Source of the DNA: CAYWRO01 sp964460345
Lineage (GTDB): Bacteria; Planctomycetota; Phycisphaerae; Phycisphaerales; UBA1924
Reading direction: 5' to 3'
Length of the DNA stretch: 64,000 bases
Assembly (NCBI GenBank): GCA_964460345.1
Contig: CAYWRO010000009.1
Location: 1 to 64,000, forward strand
A program made the translations under genes and the position numbers. The notes below the pieces were generated by a model, which worked only from the letters and a program-made list of their open reading frames with translations, ran no database searches and was not told where the DNA came from. Shown here one piece after another: positions 7,506 to 16,373 of this stretch. Position 1 is the first letter of the stretch; every line of letters starts with the position of its first letter.

Positions 7506-7781
7506 TCGAATCCTCCGATTCATCTGAAGAGTGCCTACAAGAGGTATTTGCGCGCGGGCGGCTAGCGCTCCGAATGGACGCCGCTTTTTTCCGAGAGCAG
7601 GCTTGTGTCTCCCCCCGTCTTGCGCGATTGTACAAGAAAGTGGGAGTGGCCCTGGGCCAGAGGGGCCGAACACGCCGGTGCGATCGGTACTCACCGACGC
7701 GGCGGAAAAACCCAAGATCGCGTGGCGGCCGCCCCCCCTGCCAGCCTGTCGCCGGTCCCTCTTACCAACGTCCGGATAAAG

Positions 7782-7815
7782 AAAACCCCGCTCACGCCGC
7801 GCCAGGCCGGGTTTT
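7782..7815. terminator. bidirectional terminator-like hairpin
   Basis: AAAACCC and GGGTTTT form a perfect seven-base outer stem around a GC-rich core, giving an A-run before and a U-run after on either strand. It separates the helicase gene and 21-bp array from the sigma operon. Confidence 0.55.
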
Positions 7816-7855
7816 GGGCTCCGCGTGGGCCCGTAGGGCCGGATAACCTCAAAAT

Positions 7856-8065
7856 TTGGTCACCAATCGGCTCCGATTGGTCACCGATCGGGCCCGATTG
7901 GTTACCGATCGGGCCCGATTGGTCACCGATTGGGACCGATTGGTCACCGATCGGGACCGATTGGTCACCGATCGGGACCGATTGGTCACCGATCGGGCCC
8001 GATTGGTCACTGATCGGGCCCGATTGGTCACCGATTGGGCCCGATTGGTCACCGATCGGCGCCGG
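7856..8065. repeat. tandem array, ten 21-bp units (array 1)
   Basis: Ten contiguous 21-bp units starting TTGGTCACCGATCGGG at 7856, 7877, 7898 and so on to 8045. The first and last units are the most diverged. Each unit carries two palindromes: ATCGGGCCCGAT across the unit junction (perfect in several units) and an imperfect one centred on GGTCACC. Because 21 is a multiple of three, several frames stay open, but none has gene-like flanks. It lies between the end of the helicase gene and the sigma operon. Arrays of the same period and copy number are at 42431-42640 and 58558-58767. Array 1 could be a binding array or an expanded minisatellite. Confidence 0.9.
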
Positions 8066-8182
8066 TCGTTCGCCGCGTGGGCCGCCTCCGCCGCCGTGGA
8101 CCCCCCTGCAGCCGCGCTCGTTGCAGCGCCGGTGCGGATGATCTCCTTCATGAGGGGCCCAGCTGGTTCTGCCGCTCCTGCT

Positions 8183-11100
8183 TCACGAAGCGCTAAGCTG
8201 CGGTGATGACCGGTCTGCCGTCCGGCCCGTCGGCGCCACGTAGGGGACCGAAATGCCTTGGTGAATCTGCACGTCGATTGCTGCCTCGTCGCTGCGCACT
8301 TCGTAGTACCGTTCCGGCTTCCGATACACATTCACCATTTGATGGCCAGTCGAGAACGTGTTCTCCTCCAGGTGCGTTGGATTGCCGAAGATGATTTTTT
8401 CTATATCGTGAGATGAATACTCGACGAACTCACCACCCCCCCTGATCAACCGCTCAATCTCCCCGACCCTTCGAAGATGATCGATGCCTTCGGTCTGGTC
8501 GTCTGGCATGACCATAAACAGGTAATCCCGTGCCCGACTAATGGCCACATTAAGAATGTTCTGCTTGTTGAGGAACATGCGCGGATCGTTTGAAATCGTC
8601 GGTGGCGGATTGAGAACAGCGATGACGATGTCGCATTCATCGCCCTGGAATCCGTGAATCGTACCGACTTGCAGATCAACGCCCTCAGGCTTCGCTCCCG
8701 ATGATTCAATCAACCTGTTCAGCAGGTTTGCCTGTGCACGATACGGCGCGATCACGCCGACCTGGATCGGATCCGCGTCATCCGTCTCGATCTGGCCGGA
8801 CAGCCATCGAACGAACTCGAAGGTGAAGAGCGCCGAATAGGTTTGATACGGTGTTCCGCTCTCCAGCCGCTTTGCTCGGTACAGGCTCTCGAACTTGCTG
8901 ACAGGGAACTTGATAAGATTGAGATGCTTGACGTCCAACCCGTCTACGCGCAGCGGCCGCGCACTTCCCGCCGTACGCCGATGCTTCAAGATACCATCGT
9001 ACGTGAAGCGACTGAATACCTCTCCGATGGCCGGAATGCTGCGGTACTGTACGTCGAGGTTGACGATTGGGTACTCGTGTGGCTCTGTCCCCGGCCCGGC
9101 AAATGACCCCGGTCGCGTCAGGCCGACGAACTTGTAGATGTTCTCGCCCTTCCACTCTTCGACAGCTACGATCGGCTCGATCTGGAAAGGGTCGCCGGCG
9201 ATGATGAACTTCTCAGGGTGCTGCTGATATAGCGGAAGGATGATGCTGGCGAGCGCGATCATCGATGCCTCGTCGATGACAATCAGGTCCCAGTCGATCT
9301 GACGTAGCTCCTTACCGCTCGGTTTCGCAAAGCCGTCATAGGCGAACCTCGCGATCGTCGTGACCGTGACCGACCGCGAGAGTGTTCCGAAGTCAAACGA
9401 GCGATCCCGCCATACGCCGGCCTGCTCAATTCGCTCATCCGCTGACGTCCCGAAGCGAATGAGCCAGTCCAGATACGAGTGGTCGCCCCCCATCTTCTCC
9501 ATGACCCGCTGGGTCAGCACGTCGGCTGCCTTGTTGGTTGGCGTGAGGACGAGGACTCTCGCCTCGTCGTCTCCTTTCATCACGGGAATGAGCACCTTCT
9601 CCGCAAGGTGGGTCGTCTTGCCGGTCCCGGGCGGTCCGAACACGAACTCGATGTCAGGCGTGAGGTTCGCCTTCATGTCGAAGTCTTCCGCGTAGTCGAA
9701 CTCGCGGAACCGATGGAGCAGCTCTTGGATCAGGAACGAGGGGTTCTGAACCTCGATTCTTGCTTCTACCACACTCCCACAATCAATGCCCCTCAACTCG
9801 TCGGCAGACTCCACTTTGCCGAGGAGCGAGAACTCCTTGGCCGTAAACGATTCGATGCGCAACTTCCCCGTGCTCCCGTCTGCGAACTCAAGATCAACGC
9901 GCACGCCGGAGAACTCTTCGATGGACTGCGGAATGAAGCGGCTCGGTTCCTTAAGCACGATCGTTCTGGCCGATTCTCCGTCCCGCTCCACCTTGCCGAA
10001 GCGGATCGAGATTGTCTTTGCATCTGCGCTCTTGTCGGTGCTGGCCATGCACTCAAGTTCCAAGAGCGCCACGAACCAACCGTAGCTATAGCGTGGCAAC
10101 CTGCTCGCCTTGTCGTGCAACGCCTGCTGCCGCTCCAGGCGATCCAACTCACTTGCTTGTCGGTTCTTCGCCTGCTCCAGCCTCCTGCTGTAATCCACTG
10201 ACCTGGGCGTGAAGTCATCAGCGTCCTGGTGGACGTCATCACCATCTAAAGACCCTTTGTCCGGCTGCTCCGAAGGGCGTGACCCTTTCACAGACGGTCG
10301 CCGATTGTGGATGTCACGAATCAACGGCGAGTCAGGTCCGGCGGCCTCCCCGTTGGTGGACGGCTCGCCCTTGGTCTGCCCCGCCTTCCTGCGTTTAGCT
10401 TCATCGACCGCCGCCCGAATTTCTTCATCTGACAACCCCGATCTCTCGAGCTCCTCTGCAAGCTTAATTTTTCTCGCTTCCTCCTCGTTTAGGTGTGCGG
10501 TCTCATTCGTCTCATCGCGAATGCCAAGAAACGCAATGAGCTCCTGCGCCCCTGGGTTAACGACATCGTACTGATTCGCCAGCGACTGGATGGTGACGCT
10601 TTGAGCACACGCCAACTCTCCGGCACTCGTCACAAGCCACTTGGCACTGAGAAGCCGTTGCTGTTCCGTCGACCGGAAGTACTCCCTCTGCGGTTTGTAA
10701 TAGAACCAGGTATGCACTCCTCTCAGGCTCTTAAGATCGACGCCTGTGGATAGGACGCGCCAGAGGAGCACCGATCGCTCGACATTGATTGCCGCTAACA
10801 GCTCCTCGCAGCCGTCGAGACAATGATCCTTGAAGCGGTGATCGCGGCCGCTCCAAACCAACTGCTGGGCCGCCTGCTCTCGCGACGTCGGACGAGATAA
10901 CACCCTCGGCTTTCGGTGGGCCCCAAGGCTCTGCAGGAACACATCCAGAATAGCATGGTCCGCCTGGCTCACCATAGCGCGATAATCGTCCAAGGCCACG
11001 AACCGTGTATCGGGCTTCGTCGCAAACCACGCCTTCAACTCAGGCGTTGGCAAGTAGAGCTCCGACGCTCTCGCCCAAGATGCCTCAGGGCCGCTCTCGC

Positions 11101-12964
11101 TCGCGTAGGAGACAAACTCCAAGTCCCTGATGAGTGCAATGAACTCGTTGACATCCTCGTTCTTGCACTCCTTAAAATAACGGAACAGCTTCTTAAAATG
11201 AGCGACGGTATCGATCTCTCCATCCTTCCCATATGCCGGCACTATATGATTGTAAATCTCGTCCCTGAGGCTCGGTCTTTTTACTCCGATTTTCTCGATG
11301 AACTCACGAGTGGACTTGTTTTTCAACAGGTCGGGATGGACCGTCGTATATCCCGTGATATCGGCGTCCGGCAAGAACAACACGAGTTGCTTTTTCTCGT
11401 CGAAAGCCCGGACGGCGTTCCCGTCTTGATCAATGAAAATTGCCTTGTCCTTGACAATCTGCTGATACGACGTTCGCTCGGACAGGTAACTATATAATTT
11501 GTGTAGCCATTCGTGCGGCTGCGCAGCAATAAACGCGGACGACATTCGCCGCAGTATGGCTTCTGGATCGAGGCTCGCAACGATGAGGTTCGGCTCTCGG
11601 AACGCGTATGCCCGAGCATCGCCTCCGTCGATGTACTCGGCCAGCGCTCTGTTCGCAGTCTGCACTTCCTTCTTACCGCGCGTCCGAAGAATCCATCGAG
11701 CCTCCTTCGTCCCGGTTAACAGCGCCAGTTGCTCATCTGCGAACAACTCTACAAGCTCGGTGTCGGACGCCCAATACGATCGACTCTTGGCCGCGCATTC
11801 GCCTCCTGCAGGCAAGACGGCGTCAGTCTGCAACGTAGCTTTGATTGCTGAGTAGAAAGGCTTGAACGAGAGCTTGCGGCGGTCTTCAGGAGCAGAGAAC
11901 TTGGATTCGTCGTACGGTACGATGTCGAACAGCCCGTCATCGATCAACCCTTGATCCCGAAGGATCGACAAGCTGTCGGCAGCGAGCTGGGCTAGCTGTT
12001 GGACGAGGTCCTGATTGTGCTTCTCCCCCGCCTTGATGCCCTCACGACTGTCGGTAAGTAGGAAGGGGGCGTGAACGATGAACTTGAGGTTTGTCGCTTC
12101 CTTGGTTGGGAAGAAGCAAAACGCGGGCCGATCAACCGGCCTGAGCTTCCCATCTGCATCCAGGGCATAACAAACCGAGTACGGCAGTCCGCTGGCACCC
12201 GATCGCGTGAAGGTCAATAGTCGATCGGTTGCCACGTGGCCGTTCACCTTCAAGGACAACGCGAGCTGCTGAACCGAAATATCTCCCCGTTGCTTTGCCT
12301 TCTCGACGTCCTTCGTGTAGCTGCCCGTGATTCCGTCCGCCTCGAACGTGACGCGTTTCAAATGCGAAAGAAAGAGAACGGGATGATCGAGGACTTTCAA
12401 CTTTTGAAGAATGTCGTCAAAGCTCTCCTCGGGCGTCCTGTCGTTGTGATCGAACGGAAACCAGAAGACGGTCTCCGACGCCTTTCGCCACTCCAGGTCG
12501 TTGTCCAACAGAGACGGCACGATGAATCGTTCAATCTTAAACTGAATACCAGGATCGTAGATGTGCGGCGTCTTCGTGTATTGAAAGACCGCCTTGAAGC
12601 CAACCCCAAACTTGCCAATTGAAGCAGCCGTCTTGTTCGAGTTGGCTATGGATGTGATGGCATTAACGTGCCCCAGCACGCCCTCTGATGTGTCCTTGTC
12701 TTCCGCTTCCGGATCCGAAACCGTAAAGCGAACTGCGCCGTCGTGGATGAAGAACAAGCCGCTCCTGTCGAGGCGAAAGCATGCGGTAGTTGCCCTCACG
12801 TCGTCGGCGTTCTGTAGCAACTCGTAGATGAAGTGCGCCTGGTCAGAATACTTGTCGACGACGCTCCGCTGCACGCCCCGCATGGATGGCTTCTCGAGCA
12901 TGTCGGCGCTTTCAGATCGATCGCGGTGTAACTTGTTAAACCAGCAGCGTTTCTGTTCCGTCAT
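8183..12964 (-). CDS. Hsp90/sacsin-type ATPase fused to SF1 (UPF1-like) helicase
   Basis: 1593 residues. The N-terminus has GHKL ATPase motifs of the sacsin/Hsp90 kind: 'YELLQNADD' (47-55), 'HDG' (74-76) and 'GKFGVGFKAVFQY' (117-129). A long unrecognised middle part includes a charged linker around 880-960. The C-terminal third is an SF1 helicase: Walker A GPPGTGKTT (about 1108), 'VIDEAS' (about 1230), 'GDPFQIEP' (about 1253), 'GTIHGFQGDECD' (about 1440) and 'NVAISRARDY' (about 1470), the UPF1/Dna2-like order. Large GHKL-helicase fusions are found in bacterial defence islands, and this one sits beside a SIR2 operon and an HNH nuclease. ATG at 12964 has a weak GAGGT site. No nuclease motif was seen inside it. 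Confidence 0.8.
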   Translation of the reverse strand: MTEQKRCWFNKLHRDRSESADMLEKPSMRGVQRSVVDKYSDQAHFIYELLQNADDVRATTACFRLDRSGLFFIHDGAVRFTVSDPEAEDKDTSEGVLGHVNAITSIANSNKTAASIGKFGVGFKAVFQYTKTPHIYDPGIQFKIERFIVPSLLDNDLEWRKASETVFWFPFDHNDRTPEESFDDILQKLKVLDHPVLFLSHLKRVTFEADGITGSYTKDVEKAKQRGDISVQQLALSLKVNGHVATDRLLTFTRSGASGLPYSVCYALDADGKLRPVDRPAFCFFPTKEATNLKFIVHAPFLLTDSREGIKAGEKHNQDLVQQLAQLAADSLSILRDQGLIDDGLFDIVPYDESKFSAPEDRRKLSFKPFYSAIKATLQTDAVLPAGGECAAKSRSYWASDTELVELFADEQLALLTGTKEARWILRTRGKKEVQTANRALAEYIDGGDARAYAFREPNLIVASLDPEAILRRMSSAFIAAQPHEWLHKLYSYLSERTSYQQIVKDKAIFIDQDGNAVRAFDEKKQLVLFLPDADITGYTTVHPDLLKNKSTREFIEKIGVKRPSLRDEIYNHIVPAYGKDGEIDTVAHFKKLFRYFKECKNEDVNEFIALIRDLEFVSYASESGPEASWARASELYLPTPELKAWFATKPDTRFVALDDYRAMVSQADHAILDVFLQSLGAHRKPRVLSRPTSREQAAQQLVWSGRDHRFKDHCLDGCEELLAAINVERSVLLWRVLSTGVDLKSLRGVHTWFYYKPQREYFRSTEQQRLLSAKWLVTSAGELACAQSVTIQSLANQYDVVNPGAQELIAFLGIRDETNETAHLNEEEARKIKLAEELERSGLSDEEIRAAVDEAKRRKAGQTKGEPSTNGEAAGPDSPLIRDIHNRRPSVKGSRPSEQPDKGSLDGDDVHQDADDFTPRSVDYSRRLEQAKNRQASELDRLERQQALHDKASRLPRYSYGWFVALLELECMASTDKSADAKTISIRFGKVERDGESARTIVLKEPSRFIPQSIEEFSGVRVDLEFADGSTGKLRIESFTAKEFSLLGKVESADELRGIDCGSVVEARIEVQNPSFLIQELLHRFREFDYAEDFDMKANLTPDIEFVFGPPGTGKTTHLAEKVLIPVMKGDDEARVLVLTPTNKAADVLTQRVMEKMGGDHSYLDWLIRFGTSADERIEQAGVWRDRSFDFGTLSRSVTVTTIARFAYDGFAKPSGKELRQIDWDLIVIDEASMIALASIILPLYQQHPEKFIIAGDPFQIEPIVAVEEWKGENIYKFVGLTRPGSFAGPGTEPHEYPIVNLDVQYRSIPAIGEVFSRFTYDGILKHRRTAGSARPLRVDGLDVKHLNLIKFPVSKFESLYRAKRLESGTPYQTYSALFTFEFVRWLSGQIETDDADPIQVGVIAPYRAQANLLNRLIESSGAKPEGVDLQVGTIHGFQGDECDIVIAVLNPPPTISNDPRMFLNKQNILNVAISRARDYLFMVMPDDQTEGIDHLRRVGEIERLIRGGGEFVEYSSHDIEKIIFGNPTHLEENTFSTGHQMVNVYRKPERYYEVRSDEAAIDVQIHQGISVPYVAPTGRTADRSSPQLSAS

Positions 12965-12973
12965 ATGTCGACC

Positions 12974-13090
12974 TCATGGGCACCAGTCGTCGATGGAGAT
13001 CACACGGTCCCTGATATCGGGACGATGCTCGTAACTCCAGTTATGCAATTCCGACAAGCTCTTCGTACCGAGCCCAGTATAACGGCCCTT
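12974..13090 (-). pseudogene. possible 3' remnant of a gene upstream of the helicase
   Basis: Two adjacent minus-strand frames look protein-like: 'LYWARYEELVGIA' and then, after a frame change near 13035, 'LHNWSYEHRPDIRDRVISID', ending in TGA nine bases before the helicase ATG. Joined, they resemble the C-terminus of a degraded protein whose 5' part has been replaced by REP-like DNA. No family recognised. Confidence 0.3.
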
Positions 13091-13198
13091 TGAGCCGGTG
13101 CGTGGCGGGTTCGGCCTGGCCGGCGAGCGGCACTGCCAGACAGGTGGCAGTCGCTGGGTCGGCGGCGCGGTAGTTTGGGCGGCTTGGGGGAGCTTGGT

Positions 13199-13232
13199 CA
13201 TGCCCGCGCTGGGTACAGCGTGGGCGTGCCAC
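13199..13232 (-). repeat. REP-like hairpin, family A, copy 1
   Basis: On the minus strand a GTGG foot is followed by a stem CACGCCC-A-CGCTG, loop TACC, and CAGCG-C-GGGCATG. Copies 2 and 3 (54231-54264 and 61878-61911) have CGCGG/CCGCG in the inner stem, so both arms changed together here. Confidence 0.7.
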
Positions 13233-13239
13233 ACAAGGC

Positions 13240-13292
13240 TGGAGGCGTTGCGCCCGCTTCCTGACGGTCGCGGCTCTGATGTGGGTTTGCGA
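13240..13292. repeat. REP-like element encoding 'LPDGRGSD'
   Basis: GC-rich element reading CGCTTCCTGACGGTCGCGGC. Its two conceptual translations, 'LPDGRGSD' and 'SEPRPSGSG', are strings commonly seen where ORF callers run through REP DNA in planctomycetes and relatives. Only one copy is seen in this window. Confidence 0.5.
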
Positions 13293-13314
13293 TCAGGGGC
13301 GCTGGTGCTGTGGC

Positions 13315-14074
13315 TTATGCCTGGAACACGTGCCGCCTGTGGAACTCCAGCGCTTCGGGGTCCGGCATGAAGCGGACCGGGGGGATGAGTTGGCGGCCCT
13401 CGGCCTCCAGCAGTGAGCAGGCGAGGGGAGCCTTGCCGGCCGCTTCGTGGACGGCGGGGGACATGACGATTCGCAGGTCTTCGCCGATCGTCATCAGGCC
13501 TCGATCGAAGGCGCGGTCGAAGAGGGCGTTGAGGCAGAGCCCGTTGGTCGGGTCGGCGCGGCGGGTCGGCGAGACGCTCCACGGGATGATGTGGCTTGCG
13601 TTGAGCAGAACCGGCAGGCGCAGGCCGGAGACGGCGCAGCGGTTCTCATACGAGGTCAGGATCGCCGCGCGGAAGAAGGACTGGACGCGCCTGGCGCGCA
13701 CGCTGCGGATGGTTTCCGTCTCGCCTGAGGGAAGTTGCAGTTCATCGGGCGGAGCGGGCGCCGGGGGTGTCGGCGCCGCGAGGCCGAGTGCGTCGTACGC
13801 CTCCTCCGCCTCGGCGGCGATCGCCTCGGGGTTGGCGGTGAACTCCTGCCAGAGGGCGCGGTCGGCCGCGCTCGCGCCGGTTGGTGGCGCGAAACGCCGG
13901 GTCAAGGCTCGCGAAGTTGCACGCTTTCATCGCCAAGGCGTTGGCGGTGCGGCCGACTTCCGCGGCCTGTTGCACGACGTCAGGGTTGCGGCCGTGGAGA
14001 CGGCCGAACGGCAAGCGCATGTAGAGACGCAGCGCAATGAGCAGTTGCTCGCGCGTCCAGCGGTGGTGTGGCAT
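13315..14074 (-). pseudogene. HNH endonuclease, frameshifted
   Basis: Two frames make one HNH restriction-type endonuclease. Frame 1 starts at the ATG at 14074 ('MPHHRWTREQLLIALRLYMR') and runs to 'ACNFASLDPAF'. A single extra base near 13900 (a third T in CGTTTCGCG) then shifts reading to 'APPTGASAADRALWQEF' and the nuclease core 'ENRCAVSGL', 'NASHIIPWS', 'NGLCLNALFDRAFD'. Removing one T restores about 250 residues, the usual family length. Either a recent pseudogene or a sequencing error; the catalytic part alone remains open from 13905. Neighbour of the helicase fusion. Confidence 0.75.
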
Positions 14075-14203
14075 CGGCTCACAGTATGGGCGCTGAGGGG
14101 GACAGCGAAAGAAGCTCCGGAGCTTCGCCGACGGCTGCACGGCAACGAGGTCTCTTCCGACGAGCGGCGCTCTTCGAGTGAACGCCCCAGCGCTGCGCCT
14201 GCT

Positions 14204-14905
14204 TCAACCGCCGGCTGCTTCCGCTTGCAGGGCGGGCGGCGGCGAGGCGGTGGACGACCATTCCTGTTGTGAATCCGCTTCCTCGTTGAGCCCCTCGGCG
14301 AGCATGGGGAAGAGGTCCGGCCGCGGGATGGCGTACCACTTGCCGTCGCGCTCGCGCTGGACCACGAGTGTGCGGGCGAGGAAGTCGGTCCCTTCCCACG
14401 TCGGCGCGACGACGTCAACGAACTTCACCCCGGTGAGCTGCATCACCGCGTAGCCGTACGAGGCCGGGCCGTTGCGGCTGAGGTTGCGCGCGGCGTACAC
14501 CGTGCCGATCTGCTTCGGCCCGCCCGCCTCCTGCGCCTGCTCCGGCGGCAGCGCGCTGAGCTTCTCCATCTGGCCGGCGATCTCGTTTAGGAACGCCGCG
14601 TACTCGCCGTTGTTTGCCGAGGCGGGGTAACACGTCTGCCGCCACAGCGCCGCATCGCGGTTGATGAACGCGCGGGCCATGTCGCACGCGACGCCCTCGG
14701 GGGTGGTTTGGCCCTGGGGAAAACCATCGGCGGCAAGGTCCGCGGCGGGGGCGAGGCCGGCCGAGTCAGGGGCGGCGGTCGAGCCGGCCGGCGCTGCGGG
14801 CTCAAGGGAGGCCTGCGCGAGATCACGTTCCTTAGAACCTTCGCACCCGGAGATCCCGACCGCCGAGAGCGTCGCGATCACGAGCAACAGGCCGGAGCGG
14901 TTCAT
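14204..14905 (-). CDS. predicted lipoprotein of unknown function
   Basis: 233 residues. A short signal peptide ends in the lipobox 'VGISGC', so Cys about 21 should be lipidated. An Ala/Pro-rich spacer leads to a globular domain ('EGVACDMARAFINRDAALWR' onward) resembling secreted nuclear-transport-factor-like folds only in general character. No catalytic motif is evident. ATG at 14905 with AAAGGAAG upstream. Divergent from the gene at 15032. Confidence 0.65.
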   Translation of the reverse strand: MNRSGLLLVIATLSAVGISGCEGSKERDLAQASLEPAAPAGSTAAPDSAGLAPAADLAADGFPQGQTTPEGVACDMARAFINRDAALWRQTCYPASANNGEYAAFLNEIAGQMEKLSALPPEQAQEAGGPKQIGTVYAARNLSRNGPASYGYAVMQLTGVKFVDVVAPTWEGTDFLARTLVVQRERDGKWYAIPRPDLFPMLAEGLNEEADSQQEWSSTASPPPALQAEAAGG

Positions 14906-15031
14906 CAAGCTTCCTTTCAGCAGGTGACGGCTGATGGTACACTCGACGAGTGCGGGCCTCGTCAGATCGGCGGGCGTGTGGCGTTACGATCTTCAGACCC
15001 GCCGTGGGAAGCGAACAGTTGGAGACCCATC

Positions 15032-16363
15032 ATGCACCGGCTACTGATGTGCGTCGCGCTCGTTTCGGCCTTTCCCGTTCTGGCGCAGGATGGCAAGCCG
15101 CCGCCGCGGGGGGATGTCTCGGGAACAGTCCGATCGGCCGGGGGCGACCTGGTGGACGACGCCACGGTGATGGTGTGGACCGCGGGCGTCAAGGAGGGGT
15201 ACAGCACCTATTGCCCGAGCTGTTACCCCGACTGCGGCAAGCAGGCCAGGACGGACTCGAACGGGCGGTTCACCGTGCCGTCGCTGGACGGCGATCTGCT
15301 CTTCCGCCTGCTGGTGGTCGCGGAAGGCTTTGAGCCGACGTTCGTGCGCGGCGTGGATCCGCTCTCGGGCGAGGAGGTCGGCGTGGAACTGACGCCGCGG
15401 GAGGCGGTTGACCCGGACTCGGGCCGTGTCTTTTCGGGCCGCATCGTCGATGCAGAGGGCGAGCCGATCGCGGGGGCCGCGATCGAGCCGGACATGGTGT
15501 ACTGGCTTGATGAAGAGGGACTCCTCGCGGGGCAGGGCGGGGCGGTAGACGGACTCGAGCCGCTGGCGATCAGCAACGCGGACGGCGAGTTCACCCTGAT
15601 GTATAAGGACCGGACGACGGCGTGGCGTCTGCGGGTGTCGGCCCGCGCCCATGCGCGACGCAACACCGATCGCCTCGCCACGGATGAAGCCCCGCACACG
15701 ATCGTGCTCACCCGCGGCGGCACGCTCACGGGCCGACTGCTCCACGAGGGGCGGCCGGTCCCGAACGTGCTGATGGGTGTCTCGCACGTTGATCGCACGG
15801 GCGGCAGGTATCTCGGCAACCAGACCATCGGGACGGATTCGCGCGGGCGCTTCACATTCGAGAACCTGCCCGCGGGGGTCGAGTGGTTCGTCTACGGCAC
15901 GATGAACACAATCAAGGATCTCGGCGCGACGCCGGTGCAGCGCATCCGCATCGACCGCGATGAACAGGTCGTGGACATCGGCGATGTGGAAGTCGTTCAG
16001 GGCTTCACGCTCTCGGGGCAGGTGATCCTGACGGATGGATCGCCCATCCCGCCGGGGATGCGCATCGCCGCGTCGCACCACTCGGCGTGGGACTCGCAAA
16101 CCGTGGATCTGCCCGCGGACGGTCGATTCACGTTCACATCACTGCCGGCAGGCGATTACTCGATCTCCCCCGCCGTGCGCGGCTATCGCCTCTCGCCCGC
16201 GAACCCGCACCTGTCGTGGTCGATTGAGGGCCTGATCGACCGCGACGTCAAAGACTTCGTCATCCTGCTGGATCCCGGGAAGGAAAGCTTCGAGGGGCGA
16301 TACACCGGCCGCTTCAACGGCGTGCCGATCAAGGGCGCCACCCCGCCGCCTGCCGCGCCATGA
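15032..16363 (+). CDS. secreted protein with carboxypeptidase-regulatory-like repeats
   Basis: 443 residues. Signal peptide 1-19 ('MHRLLMCVALVSAFPVLAQ'). The rest is a series of beta-sandwich modules of the carboxypeptidase-regulatory/transthyretin type, each with a 'G(R/Q)V...A.V' opening and a 'T.S.GRFTF..LPAG' close (for example 'TDSNGRFTVPSL', 'TDSRGRFTFENLPAG', 'PADGRFTFTSLPAGDYSI'). A CPSCYPDCGKQ cysteine cluster lies near residue 70. Such modules act in surface or periplasmic binding. ATG at 15032 has GGAG seven bases upstream. Start further upstream is not supported, since the signal peptide begins here. Confidence 0.75.
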   Translation: MHRLLMCVALVSAFPVLAQDGKPPPRGDVSGTVRSAGGDLVDDATVMVWTAGVKEGYSTYCPSCYPDCGKQARTDSNGRFTVPSLDGDLLFRLLVVAEGFEPTFVRGVDPLSGEEVGVELTPREAVDPDSGRVFSGRIVDAEGEPIAGAAIEPDMVYWLDEEGLLAGQGGAVDGLEPLAISNADGEFTLMYKDRTTAWRLRVSARAHARRNTDRLATDEAPHTIVLTRGGTLTGRLLHEGRPVPNVLMGVSHVDRTGGRYLGNQTIGTDSRGRFTFENLPAGVEWFVYGTMNTIKDLGATPVQRIRIDRDEQVVDIGDVEVVQGFTLSGQVILTDGSPIPPGMRIAASHHSAWDSQTVDLPADGRFTFTSLPAGDYSISPAVRGYRLSPANPHLSWSIEGLIDRDVKDFVILLDPGKESFEGRYTGRFNGVPIKGATPPPAAP

Positions 16364-16373
16364 GCGGCGAGGC

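Noticed and set aside
7856..8065. CRISPR-like array
   Set aside because: Units are directly adjacent with no spacers, period is only 21 bp and no cas genes are near.
12974..13582. 202-residue minus-strand frame upstream of the helicase as a full gene
   Set aside because: Most of it is a shadow of the HNH gene and REP DNA; only the last about 40 codons look protein-like.
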